64,000 nucleotides of DNA. Origin: Marinobacter sp. NP-4(2019). GTDB taxonomy: Bacteria > Pseudomonadota > Gammaproteobacteria > Pseudomonadales > Oleiphilaceae. Positions within the stretch are counted from its first letter, which is position 1. Every line of letters begins with the position of its first letter. A program made the translations under genes and the position numbers. The notes under the pieces are model-generated. The model saw only the letters and a list, made by a program, of their open reading frames with translations, searched no databases and had not been told where the DNA came from. The stretch is from assembly GCF_003994855.1 (NCBI RefSeq), contig NZ_CP034142.1:4409319-4473318 (forward strand), in the 5' to 3' direction. Positions 6,339 to 13,503 of this stretch are shown here, piece after piece.

Positions 6339-6713
6339 TTGGTTGCGACCGACGACATGGATTACCCCTGCAGCAATGAGCGCGATTATGGCGACAATGT
6401 CTGCGATGACGACCTTGCGAACGGACTCATTGTAACCGCTAACTGACCACGCAATCGCGATGAAGGACACAACGCTGACGAGACCCGCAACAATAGCCAA
6501 TGTTTGCAACGATGGCCGAAACGCCGCATACACCAAGAACAGACCGAGAAGCCCGAACAGGATAGCCCGGTGGCGCATCAGGATTTCGATATTGGGCTCT
6601 CCCAGGGAAATGCCGTATAAAGCGGCCAATCGCTCCGCGCCCAAAACTCCAGAAACGGGCAAGAGATGAATAATGCCTACGAGCACCAGTAAGCCTGTGA
6701 CAACTTTCTCCAT
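6333..6713 (-). CDS. Cassette 3: four-TM hydrophobic protein
   Basis: 126 residues, ATG at 6711-6713 preceded by GGGAGG. Four hydrophobic segments (about 5-22, 50-66, 70-90, 100-120) with the conserved-looking stretch IIHLLPVSGVLGAERLAALYGI...PNIEILMRHRAILFGLLG. Proteins with this pattern are common in gammaproteobacteria and sometimes carry the unlikely label phosphopantetheine adenylyltransferase; nothing here resembles that soluble enzyme. Function unknown. Confidence 0.65.
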   Translation of the reverse strand: MEKVVTGLLVLVGIIHLLPVSGVLGAERLAALYGISLGEPNIEILMRHRAILFGLLGLFLVYAAFRPSLQTLAIVAGLVSVVSFIAIAWSVSGYNESVRKVVIADIVAIIALIAAGVIHVVGRNQI

Positions 6714-6732
6714 TAGTGCGTTTCCTCCCTGA

Positions 6733-6837
6733 ATTTAACGCTTTTGTTCAGCGGCGACCTTTTTGCAGCGAAGCTGAGAAAAGGGCGTCCGGTGGAGGGC
6801 CTTCAGGCCCGGAACGAACTGGAACTATTGGTTAACT
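6733..6837 (-). other. attC site, cassette 2 (105 bp)
   Basis: R'' core AGTTAAC at 6831-6837 overlaps the stop of the RibD-like gene. R' core GTTAAAT (perfect GTTRRRY) is at 6733-6739. Long-type attC. Confidence 0.8.
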
Positions 6838-7260
6838 GTAGCCCAAATACTGTTCCAAGAATTCGCTGACTTCTTCCGTATAAATACCCCGAACGACATC
6901 CACACCGGCTTGGCGTAACTTTTCCAGTCCCTGACCGTTGTTTCGTGGGTCAGGGTCAATCAGCGCAACAACTACCCGCTCAATTCCATGTTTGATCAGT
7001 GAATCCGCACACGATGGCGTTCGACCGTGAAATGAACACGGTTCAAGTGTCACGTAAGCCGTCAGTCCCGTTAAGGGCTCAGAGCATTTTGCTAAAGCAT
7101 CAGCCTCAGCATGGAATCCGCCGGGAGCCTTCGTGTATCCGGCAGCGACTATCTGTCCATCTCTTACCAACACACATCCAACAGGAGGGTTAGGCAAACA
7201 GTCCGGTAATGCCTTTCTAGACTCAGATAGAGCAAGGGCCATGAACGTTTCGTGTGACAC
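6832..7260 (-). CDS. Cassette 2: stand-alone RibD-type deaminase domain
   Basis: 142 residues from GTG at 7258-7260; TTG at 7261-7263 is an equally placed alternative behind GGAG. The longest reading starts inside the attC core and is rejected. It carries the zinc-dependent deaminase motifs of RibD: HAEADAL (the HAE of the active site) and PCSFHGRTPSC with the two zinc cysteines, plus the N-P-P-V-G-C-V segment. RibD normally has a second, reductase domain, which is absent here. Possible roles are pyrimidine deamination in riboflavin synthesis or detoxification of a nucleoside-like compound. Confidence 0.8.
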   Translation of the reverse strand: MSHETFMALALSESRKALPDCLPNPPVGCVLVRDGQIVAAGYTKAPGGFHAEADALAKCSEPLTGLTAYVTLEPCSFHGRTPSCADSLIKHGIERVVVALIDPDPRNNGQGLEKLRQAGVDVVRGIYTEEVSEFLEQYLGYS

Positions 7261-7275
7261 CAATCTTTCTCCAAC

Positions 7276-7380
7276 AGTTAACGCCAATGTTCAGCGGCCG
7301 GTTTGGAGGCGCGGCCGCGCCGGAAAACCGGTCCGGTGGAGGCCCGAAGGGCCGGAACGTACTGGAACGACTGGTTAGGC
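7276..7380 (-). other. attC site, cassette 1 (105 bp)
   Basis: R'' core GCCTAAC (perfect RYYYAAC) at 7374-7380 overlaps the SMI1/KNR4 stop codon. R' core GTTAACT is at 7276-7282. Long-type attC with strong internal dyad. Confidence 0.85.
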
Positions 7381-7824
7381 ATCTTCCTCGGCGACCAAAC
7401 CTGCAACGAACTCAGTAAACGAACCCGCTAAGAATGAGCAACTCTCTTTTTCTTGCGCGCGCTCATGGTCCCAAAAGTATATTTTTGCGGAATAATCGCC
7501 GGAAATACCGATGCAAAAAAGGTTACCTCCTGGGTCGCTGGCGAAAGGGATGATGCCCTTTGGCAGGTATTCCTTTAGGCCTTCGGTTACAGAATCCAGA
7601 CGACTATAGGTCGGCCCATTATGGAGACCCAGAGAATCGTTCCAAACTTCTGCGGGCTTGTGAGAGCCTGGCCAACAAACCAAGTATTTTTCAGGAGTTC
7701 CACCATTATGCAGAACTAGGAAGCTCCGATAGTCTTCCGGCAACCTGGCGCCAATATCTTTTTCAAATCGCTCAAGCTCATCGAGATTTATTGCGCCATA
7801 TTTATTGGAATCTTGGACATCCAT
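7375..7824 (-). CDS. Cassette 1: SMI1/KNR4 family protein
   Basis: 149 residues from ATG at 7822-7824 (MDVQDSNKYGAINLDELERFEKDIGARLPEDYRSFLVLHNGG...). The pattern LPEDYRSFL..HNGG followed by IPFASDPGGNLFCIGI is the SMI1/KNR4 (SUKH) signature. In bacteria such proteins are often immunity proteins against polymorphic toxins, though no partner toxin is present. A longer in-frame reading from ATG at 7860 crosses the attI core, so the cassette's own ATG is preferred, but attI-assisted translation is possible. It is the cassette nearest the integrase, hence the most recently acquired and probably best expressed. Confidence 0.8.
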   Translation of the reverse strand: MDVQDSNKYGAINLDELERFEKDIGARLPEDYRSFLVLHNGGTPEKYLVCWPGSHKPAEVWNDSLGLHNGPTYSRLDSVTEGLKEYLPKGIIPFASDPGGNLFCIGISGDYSAKIYFWDHERAQEKESCSFLAGSFTEFVAGLVAEEDA

Positions 7825-7832
7825 TCTGTAAT

Positions 7833-7839
7833 GCCTAAC
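7833..7839 (-). other. attI-type core site (integration point)
   Basis: Minus strand reads GTTAGGC, a perfect GTTRRRY core, located between the integrase and the first cassette gene. This is where new cassettes would be inserted. The rest of attI lies in 7840-7990 but its internal integrase-binding sites could not be delimited by eye. Confidence 0.65.
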
Positions 7840-7976
7840 AGCAACTAGACCGAATTCCACGATATTGCAAAAAAGTGCGTTCTCGATAACACCCCTTTTC
7901 TAACACGCTTCACGGCCTTAAGTCTTAAATTTAACAACAGCTTAGCTCAGCTATTCTAAAACCACCACGTAATCGC

Positions 7977-8034
7977 TTGACTTCCTGTTTTTCTCCAACC
8001 AATAATACTGTACATATATACAGTTTTAGGGAGG
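7977..8034 (+). promoter_or_regulatory. intI promoter with LexA box and ribosome-binding site
   Basis: TTGACT (7977-7982), 18-bp spacer, AATAAT (8001-8006), immediately followed by CTGTACATATATACAG at 8008-8023, a perfect CTGT-N8-ACAG LexA operator. AGGGAGG at 8028-8034 is nine bases before the TTG start. This places integrase expression under SOS control, as known for other integron integrases. The outward cassette promoter (Pc) was not convincingly identified. Confidence 0.8.
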
Positions 8035-8043
8035 ACTGCCAAA

Positions 8044-9009
8044 TTGGACGGCAAACCACCTCAACCGCGCCTTCGCGATCAGGTGCGCGCGGTTATTCGT
8101 GTTAATCGTTACAGCGTGCGTACTGAAAAATCCTACTGGTACTGGATCCGTTTTTTCATCCGCTTCCATCAGATGAAACATCCGAGGGATATGGGGCCGG
8201 TGGAGGTCAATGAATTTCTCACATGGCTTGCGGTTCATCGCAATGTAGCCGCCGCAACCCAGTCCCAGGCGTTGAATGCACTGGTGTTTCTTTATTCCAA
8301 AGTTCTTGATTTACCCCTGGGTGAAGTCGGCTCGGTTGTTCGTTCAAAAAAACCGAAACGTCTGCCCGTTGTGCTTTCTCATGATGAGGCCATGAAGATC
8401 ATCAGCAAACTGGAGGGCCCCTATCACCTTCTTGCGTCGTTGATGTACGGCTCCGGCCTGAGGGTGACCGAGGCCTGCCGGTTAAGAATCAAGGATATCG
8501 ATTTCAATAGTCAGGTCATCATTGTTCGGGATGGCAAAGGCGCGAAAGACAGAACAACGCTCCTGCCTGGAAGCCTGATTTCCGGACTGGAACGCCATAT
8601 CGCCTCAGTTAGAAAGGCATGGAAGGACAGGGACCTGGCTCTCCAGACACCGGTAAGCCTTCCATTTGCACTAGCCCGCAAGTATCCCGGGGCCGATATG
8701 TCATTGGACTGGCAATGGCTGTTTACCTCATACAGTCTGAGCAAAACCGACCAGGGCAAGGTCGTTCGTCATCATATTCATACCAGCTCTGTCCAGAAGG
8801 CAGTAAAAGCGGCTGTCGCTGAATCCGGCATTGGCAAACCCGCCGGCTGCCACACCTTCAGGCACACGTTCGCAACGGAATTACTCAAACGCGGCAACGA
8901 TATCCGCACAGTCCCGGATCTGCTTGGCCATGCGGACCTGCGAACTACCCAGATCTACACCCATGTTCTGGGTCAGGGTTTTGCCGGGGTCCGCAGTCCG
9001 CTGGGCTGA
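8044..9009 (+). CDS. intI: Integron integrase (tyrosine recombinase)
   Basis: 321 residues, TTG start behind AGGGAGG. N-terminal SAM-like DNA-binding domain (about 10-95) and a C-terminal catalytic domain with R140 (GSGLRVTEACRL), K165, H270-xx-R273 (HTFRH), H296 (LLGHADLRTTQ) and nucleophile Y305 (IYTHV). The IntI-specific patch, which separates integron integrases from XerCD, is present around 200-230 (LPFALARKYPGADMSLDWQWLF). It recombines attI with attC sites. It is divergent from the cassettes, the standard integron layout, and ends 14 bp before the convergent nrdB. No frameshift or lost residue, so probably active. Confidence 0.95.
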   Translation: MDGKPPQPRLRDQVRAVIRVNRYSVRTEKSYWYWIRFFIRFHQMKHPRDMGPVEVNEFLTWLAVHRNVAAATQSQALNALVFLYSKVLDLPLGEVGSVVRSKKPKRLPVVLSHDEAMKIISKLEGPYHLLASLMYGSGLRVTEACRLRIKDIDFNSQVIIVRDGKGAKDRTTLLPGSLISGLERHIASVRKAWKDRDLALQTPVSLPFALARKYPGADMSLDWQWLFTSYSLSKTDQGKVVRHHIHTSSVQKAVKAAVAESGIGKPAGCHTFRHTFATELLKRGNDIRTVPDLLGHADLRTTQIYTHVLGQGFAGVRSPLG

Positions 9010-9023
9010 AGGTCAGTGAGTCA

Positions 9024-10082
9024 TCACCACTCCAACTGGGCCCCGGTCTGGTACTCAATCACCCGCGTCTCAAAGAAGTTCTTCTCCTTGCGCATGGTGG
9101 CCTGCTCATCCAGCCAGGGCGACACGTTTTTCGCCCCCGGGAACGGCTCTTCCAGGCCCACGGTTCTGGCCCGGCGGTTGGCCACGAAGCGGAACTGTTC
9201 GCTGTGGTACTCGGCGGAGTAGCCCAGGATCGGGTCGCGGAGGACGTAATTGGCGTAGGCGGTTTCGGCGGCTTCGGATTCGTCCCACATGTCGCGCACG
9301 GCTTTCGGGTCGAGGGTGATGTTTTCTTCTTCCAGGATCTGGTTCACCACTTTCAGGCCGAAGGAGAAGTGCATGGCTTCGTCCCGCAGGATGTACTGCA
9401 GCTGTTCGCCGGTGCCGCGCATCAGGCCACGGCGCTGCAGGGCAAAGATGGGGCTGAAGCCGTTGTAGAACCAGGCACCCTCGAACACCGCCGCGAAGAA
9501 CAGGTAGGACATGATGAATTCCTGCAGGTCGTCCTTGTTGCGCAGGTTCATGTCGGAGCGCATGGCCGCGTCCAGGCGGCGGTTGGCCATCTGGATCTTG
9601 CCGTTGATGGCGGGCACCACGCGGTAGCGGTTGTAGATTTCGCTCTGGTCCAGGTTGAGGGTTTCGATGCAGTGCTGGTAGGCCCAGGTGTGCATGGCTT
9701 CCTCGTACACCTGGCGTGCCTGATAGATCTGCAGTTCCGGGGCGCTCATTTTATCCATCACCGCCAGGCCGATGTTACGCATGGCGAGGATGTCGGAGGT
9801 GGTGAGATACGCCAGCACGTTCTCGTACACGTGCTTTTCCGGCGCAGTCAGGCGGTGGTGATAGTCGTGGACGTCCTGGGCCATGTTGACATCCAGCGGG
9901 GTCCAGTGGTTCTTGTTGGCGTTCATGAAGTACTCCCAGGCCCAGGGGTACTTGAACGGCGCCAGCTGGTTGATGTCGGTTTCGCCGTTGATGACGCGTT
10001 TGTCGTCAACGTTCACAGGGGCCGGGCCTTCGGGGGTGGCCGGTGTGGTTTGGGGGGTTGGTTCGTCGTCCCAGTTGAGCAT
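9024..10082 (-). CDS. nrdB: Ribonucleoside-diphosphate reductase, beta subunit
   Basis: 352 residues from ATG at 10,080-10,082; a longer open frame upstream runs through REP-like repeats and is not coding. Provides the diiron-tyrosyl radical of class I ribonucleotide reductase. Metal ligands fit D97, E128, H131, E201, E235 and H238, and Y135 sits four residues after H131 (EEAMHTWAY), the position of the radical tyrosine of class Ia/Ib proteins. The C-terminal tail docks into NrdA. Downstream of nrdA in the same leftward operon, separated by 152 bp with hairpin repeats. Convergent with intI. Confidence 0.93.
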   Translation of the reverse strand: MLNWDDEPTPQTTPATPEGPAPVNVDDKRVINGETDINQLAPFKYPWAWEYFMNANKNHWTPLDVNMAQDVHDYHHRLTAPEKHVYENVLAYLTTSDILAMRNIGLAVMDKMSAPELQIYQARQVYEEAMHTWAYQHCIETLNLDQSEIYNRYRVVPAINGKIQMANRRLDAAMRSDMNLRNKDDLQEFIMSYLFFAAVFEGAWFYNGFSPIFALQRRGLMRGTGEQLQYILRDEAMHFSFGLKVVNQILEEENITLDPKAVRDMWDESEAAETAYANYVLRDPILGYSAEYHSEQFRFVANRRARTVGLEEPFPGAKNVSPWLDEQATMRKEKNFFETRVIEYQTGAQLEW

Positions 10083-10115
10083 GGGTGAATCCTCTCGAAG
10101 TCGATATCGGTTTAA

Positions 10116-10219
10116 CTCCCCTCTCCCCTTGCGGGAGAGGGGTTGGGGGAGAGGGGGCCATACATCGGAGCCTGGCGCTCTGCCCCCTCTCCCTGGCCCT
10201 CTCCCGCGAGGGGAGAGGG
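10116..10219. repeat. REP/BIME-like paired palindromes between nrdA and nrdB
   Basis: Two hairpins, CCCCTCTCCC-CTTGC-GGGAGAGGGG (10,118-10,142) and CCCTCTCCC-GCGA-GGGGAGAGGG (10,197-10,219), are in inverted arrangement. The GGGGGAGAGGGGG / CCCCCTCTCCC arms between them can also pair. A third single copy lies at 13,101-13,124. This looks like a dispersed palindromic family; in an operon it could stabilise upstream mRNA or set the NrdA:NrdB ratio. Confidence 0.7.
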
Positions 10220-10234
10220 AACGTAACGGTTTGG

Positions 10235-13000
10235 CTATTGGCAGGCTTCGCAGTCGGGCTCGTCGATGCTGCAGACCTGGGGTTGCGGCGCGGCGACCGG
10301 GGCGGTTTTTTCGGCGCCGGTGGCGCCCAGGGAGCGCAGGTAGTAGGTGGTTTTCAGGCCGCGTTCCCAGGCCAGCTGGTACAGGGCATCCAGCTTCTTG
10401 CCGCTGGGTTCGGCCATGTACAGGTTGAGGCTCTGGGCCTGGTCGAGCCATTTCTGTCGCCTTGCGGCGGCTTCCACCAGCCATCTTGGGTCAATCTCGA
10501 AAGCCGTGGCGTAGCGGGCCTTGAGTTCGTTCGGGATGCGGTCGATCTGCTGCACGCTGCCGTCGAAGTATTTGAGGTCGTTGACCATTACGTTGTCCCA
10601 CAGGCCTTCGGCCTTGAGGTCCCGCACCAGTGAGGGGTTGACCACGGTGAACTCGCCAGACAGGTTCGATTTCACGAACAGGTTCTGATACGCCGGTTCG
10701 ATGGACTGGGACACACCCACGATATTGGAGATGGTTGCCGTCGGTGCGATGGCCATGACGTTGCTGTTACGCATGCCGTTCTTCGCGATCAGCTCCCGTA
10801 CCGGCGTCCAGTCCAGCCGCGCGTTGGTGTTTACGGCCAGATCCCCTTCGCGGCGGGCCTCTTTCAGCAGGTTGATGGAGTCGATGGGCAGGGTGCCCTG
10901 GTGCCACAGGGAGCCTTCGTAGGTTTCATAGGCACCGCGTTCGCCGGCCAGGGTGGCCGAGGCGCGGATGGCAAAGTAGCTGAGCTGTTCCATCGCCACG
11001 TCAGCGAATTCCACCGCTTCCGGGCTAGTGTACGGCAGGCCGAGTTGATAGAGCGCATCCTGGAAGCCCATCAGGCCCAGACCAACCGGGCGGTGTTTCA
11101 GGTTGGAGTTCCGCGCCTGGGGCACGGCGTAGTAGTTGATGTCGATAACGTTATCGAGCATGCGCACCGCAGTGGATACGGTTTGTTCCAGGCGTTGTAC
11201 GTCCAGCTCACCATCGCGGATATGGGCGGCCAGGTTCACCGAGCCCAGGTTGCACACGGCGATTTCGTCGGCACTGGTGTTGAGGGTGATCTCGGTGCAC
11301 AGGTTGGAGCTGTGTACCACGCCCTGATGCTGTTGCGGAGAACGCAGGTTGCACGGGTCTTTGAAGGTGATCCACGGGTGGCCGGTCTCGAACAGCACCG
11401 TGAGCATCTTGCGCCAGAGCTGTTTGGCGGGGATCTTCTTGAACAGGGTGATCTTGCCCTGCTCCGCCAGCGCCTCGTAGTGCTCGTAACGTTCGCGGAA
11501 GGCGTTGCCGTAAAGGTCGTGCAGGTCCGGCACATCGCTGGGGGAGAACAGGGTCCAGTCCCGGTCCTCACGCATGCGCTCGATCAGCAGGTCCGGTACC
11601 CAGTTGGCGGTGTTCATGTCGTGGGTGCGGCGGCGCTCGTCGCCGGTGTTCTTGCGCAGCTCCAGGAATTCCTCGATGTCCAGGTGCCAGCTTTCCAGGT
11701 AGGCACACACCGCGCCCTTGCGCTTGCCGCCCTGGTTCACCGCCACGGCGGTGTCGTTGACCACTTTCAGGAACGGCACCACGCCCTGGCTCTTGCCGTT
11801 GGTGCCCTTGATGTGGGAGCCCAGCGCCCGTACCGGCGTCCAGTCGTTGCCCAGACCGCCGGCCCATTTGGAGAGCATGGCGTTGTCGCGGATGGCACCG
11901 TAGATGTCTTCCAGGTCATCACCCACGGTGGTCAGGTAACAGGATGACAGCTGGGAGTGGCGGGTGCCGCTGTTGAACAGCGTGGGGGTGGACGCCATGT
12001 AGTCGAAGGACGACAGCAGGTTGTAGAACTCGATAGCGCGTTCGTTGGGGTTGTCCTCCCGCAGCGCCAGGCCCATGGCCACGCGCATGAAGAACACCTG
12101 GGGCAACTCCAGGCGGGCGCCGTTCCAGTGCAGGAAGTAGCGGTCGTACAGGGTCTGCAGGCCGAGGAAGCCGAACTGCAGGTCCTGTTCCGGCTTGATA
12201 GCCGCGCCCAGGCGTTCCAGGTCGAACGCGGCCAGGGCTTCGTCCAGCAATTCGTACTGGATGCCGGCTTCAATAAACGCACTTAGTGCCTGGGGATAAA
12301 TCTCCGCCAGCGGCAGGCTGCGGGGCAGGTCCAGCGCGGTGGCGGTTTCCAGCCGCAGCTGTTCCAGCAACAGTCGCGCGGTCACCGCGCTGTAGTCCGG
12401 TTCCTGTTCGATGCGGCCACGGGCGGTCATCACCAGTGCCGACAGCACGTCTTCCTCGGCAATGCCGTCATAGAGGTTGCGCAGCGCGTCTTCCACCAGG
12501 GATTCACCATCAATGCCGTCCAGCCCGGCGGCCGCCTGTTCCACCTGCAGCTTCATCAGGCCCAGGTCCAGGGGCGCGGTGTCGCCGCTGGCCTTCCTGA
12601 CGGTCAGGTGCGGGTGAGCTTCAACCGGCTCGTCAATGGCACGCTGGCGGGCGTGCTCTTCCCGGTACAGCACGTAGGCGCGGGCCACTTTCTGTTCCTC
12701 GGCCCGCATCAGCGCCAGTTCTACCTGGTCCTGAATGTCCTCGATATGCACCTTGCCACCGGCTTTCAGGCGCCGGCTGATGGCCTGTATCACCTGTTCG
12801 GTCACCCGCTTTACGGCATCGTTGATACGGGCGGAACCGGCGGCGTTGTCACCTTCAACGGCCAGGAACGCTTTGGTGACGGCAACACTGATCTTGGATG
12901 GATTGAATCCAACGAGGGTGCCGTTACGTTTAATAACCTGAAGGGATTCGGTCTGGTTCTGGGAGGTAGGCTGGGATTCAGCCAGGGCAGAGGCGGACAT
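10235..13000 (-). CDS. nrdA: Ribonucleoside-diphosphate reductase, alpha subunit
   Basis: 921 residues, ATG start preceded by AGGAGA. An N-terminal ATP-cone (about 22-115, IKRNGTLVGFNPSKISVAVTKAF...) for allosteric activity control is followed by the 10-stranded barrel. The radical-site motif NLCTEI with catalytic N, C and E, the radical-transfer tyrosines TTYYLR near 895, and a redox-active C-terminal pair (CSIDEPDCEAC) are all present. Longer than E. coli NrdA (~760) because of an extended N-terminal region, as in Pseudomonas. Reduces NDPs to dNDPs with NrdB. Preceded by an unusually long regulated leader carrying a B12 riboswitch. Confidence 0.94.
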   Translation of the reverse strand: MSASALAESQPTSQNQTESLQVIKRNGTLVGFNPSKISVAVTKAFLAVEGDNAAGSARINDAVKRVTEQVIQAISRRLKAGGKVHIEDIQDQVELALMRAEEQKVARAYVLYREEHARQRAIDEPVEAHPHLTVRKASGDTAPLDLGLMKLQVEQAAAGLDGIDGESLVEDALRNLYDGIAEEDVLSALVMTARGRIEQEPDYSAVTARLLLEQLRLETATALDLPRSLPLAEIYPQALSAFIEAGIQYELLDEALAAFDLERLGAAIKPEQDLQFGFLGLQTLYDRYFLHWNGARLELPQVFFMRVAMGLALREDNPNERAIEFYNLLSSFDYMASTPTLFNSGTRHSQLSSCYLTTVGDDLEDIYGAIRDNAMLSKWAGGLGNDWTPVRALGSHIKGTNGKSQGVVPFLKVVNDTAVAVNQGGKRKGAVCAYLESWHLDIEEFLELRKNTGDERRRTHDMNTANWVPDLLIERMREDRDWTLFSPSDVPDLHDLYGNAFRERYEHYEALAEQGKITLFKKIPAKQLWRKMLTVLFETGHPWITFKDPCNLRSPQQHQGVVHSSNLCTEITLNTSADEIAVCNLGSVNLAAHIRDGELDVQRLEQTVSTAVRMLDNVIDINYYAVPQARNSNLKHRPVGLGLMGFQDALYQLGLPYTSPEAVEFADVAMEQLSYFAIRASATLAGERGAYETYEGSLWHQGTLPIDSINLLKEARREGDLAVNTNARLDWTPVRELIAKNGMRNSNVMAIAPTATISNIVGVSQSIEPAYQNLFVKSNLSGEFTVVNPSLVRDLKAEGLWDNVMVNDLKYFDGSVQQIDRIPNELKARYATAFEIDPRWLVEAAARRQKWLDQAQSLNLYMAEPSGKKLDALYQLAWERGLKTTYYLRSLGATGAEKTAPVAAPQPQVCSIDEPDCEACQ

Positions 13001-13100
13001 GTCGGTTCTCCTGAATACGCGTTGGTTTCCATGTCCTTCGCGTATACAGGGATGGCGTCACGAACGTTCCATGCCGTCGCCAACGTGGGCGCCGTACATT

Positions 13101-13124
13101 CCCTCTCCCGCTAGGGGAGAGGGG
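13101..13124. repeat. REP-like palindrome in the nrdA leader
   Basis: CCCTCTCCCGCTAGGGGAGAGGGG is the third copy of the hairpin family seen at 10,116-10,219. It falls in the 5' leader of nrdA, between the riboswitch and the start codon, and is not followed by a U-tract. Confidence 0.65.
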
Positions 13125-13178
13125 AGGAATGAGTTCGGATCCGACCTGCTCACCTTATAAACGCGAAGGTGCAGTTCA

Positions 13179-13205
13179 GGAGCCTCGGAAGTTTTCCGAG
13201 GCTCC
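13179..13205 (-). terminator. Strong hairpin after the cobalamin aptamer (possible expression platform)
   Basis: A perfect 12-bp stem (GGAGCCTCGGAA / TTCCGAGGCTCC) with a 3-base loop directly abuts the aptamer's 3' end. No U-run follows on the minus strand (next bases TGAACTGCACC), so it is not a textbook intrinsic terminator. It may act with Rho, as a pause site, or as a fixed structural element. Confidence 0.45.
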
Positions 13206-13370
13206 GCGTCCCTGGCAGGTCTTCGGACTCAGGGGCGTGAACCGTGTGGTTCGGCCTTGCGTGGCGACTTCCCGGCGGTTGCCAGTGTCATGGTGCCACG
13301 CTCGTTCCCCAATACCGCTGCGCGTCAGTTCCGGAGTCTCACCGGATTCCCGATACCGTGAGAGTGTTTA
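13205..13370 (-). ncRNA. Cobalamin riboswitch upstream of nrdAB
   Basis: Read on the minus strand, the segment contains the conserved blocks of the B12 aptamer in order: GGGAATCCGGTGAGACTCCGG, CTGACGCGCAGCGGTATT (near-perfect B12-box region), AACCGCCGGGAAGTC with GCCAC, and GAGTCCGAAGACCTGCCA at the 3' end. The downstream gene is nrdA, 205 bp away. Known logic in other bacteria: when cobalamin is available, a B12-dependent class II reductase can serve, and the riboswitch turns the class I enzyme down. That implies, but does not show, a class II NrdJ elsewhere in the genome. Confidence 0.92.
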
Positions 13371-13378
13371 CAAAATAA

Positions 13379-13441
13379 ACACTACATCTGGTATTTTACC
13401 AAGGATGCTAACACTATATACACGAACCGATACGGCAACAA
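13379..13441 (-). promoter_or_regulatory. nrdAB promoter with two NrdR-like boxes
   Basis: Minus strand TTGTTG (13,436-13,441), 17-bp spacer, TATAGT (13,413-13,418). Two sites resembling the NrdR box ACACWATATATWGTGT occur at 13,411-13,426 (overlapping the -10) and 13,379-13,394. Their starts are 32 bp apart, three helical turns, which is the spacing usual for NrdR operators. Individual matches are imperfect; the spacing and gene context are the main support. Confidence 0.6.
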
Positions 13442-13503
13442 GGCACTTTTCATTAACACTGCGGTCAACCCCGCAGACACAACACTCAATAACGGAAGCT
13501 GTT

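Noticed and set aside
700..7380. CRISPR-like interpretation of the repeated GAACTGG.../GGTTA strings
   Set aside because: The repeats are 70-105 bp, palindromic, end in recombination cores, and separate single genes next to an IntI gene, which is an integron and not a CRISPR array.
9204..10088. 294-residue open frame on the + strand over nrdB
   Set aside because: Exact antisense of a well-conserved nrdB coding frame; composition is His/Val/Gly-rich as expected from a shadow, and no family is recognisable.
10083..10484. N-terminal extension of NrdB in the open frame up to 10,484
   Set aside because: It crosses REP-like hairpins and the end of nrdA; conserved NrdB sequence begins at the ATG at 10,082.
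13129..13503. Upstream part of the long + strand frame leading into the DUF3047 gene
   Set aside because: It overlaps the cobalamin riboswitch on the other strand; the signal peptide begins at 13,504.
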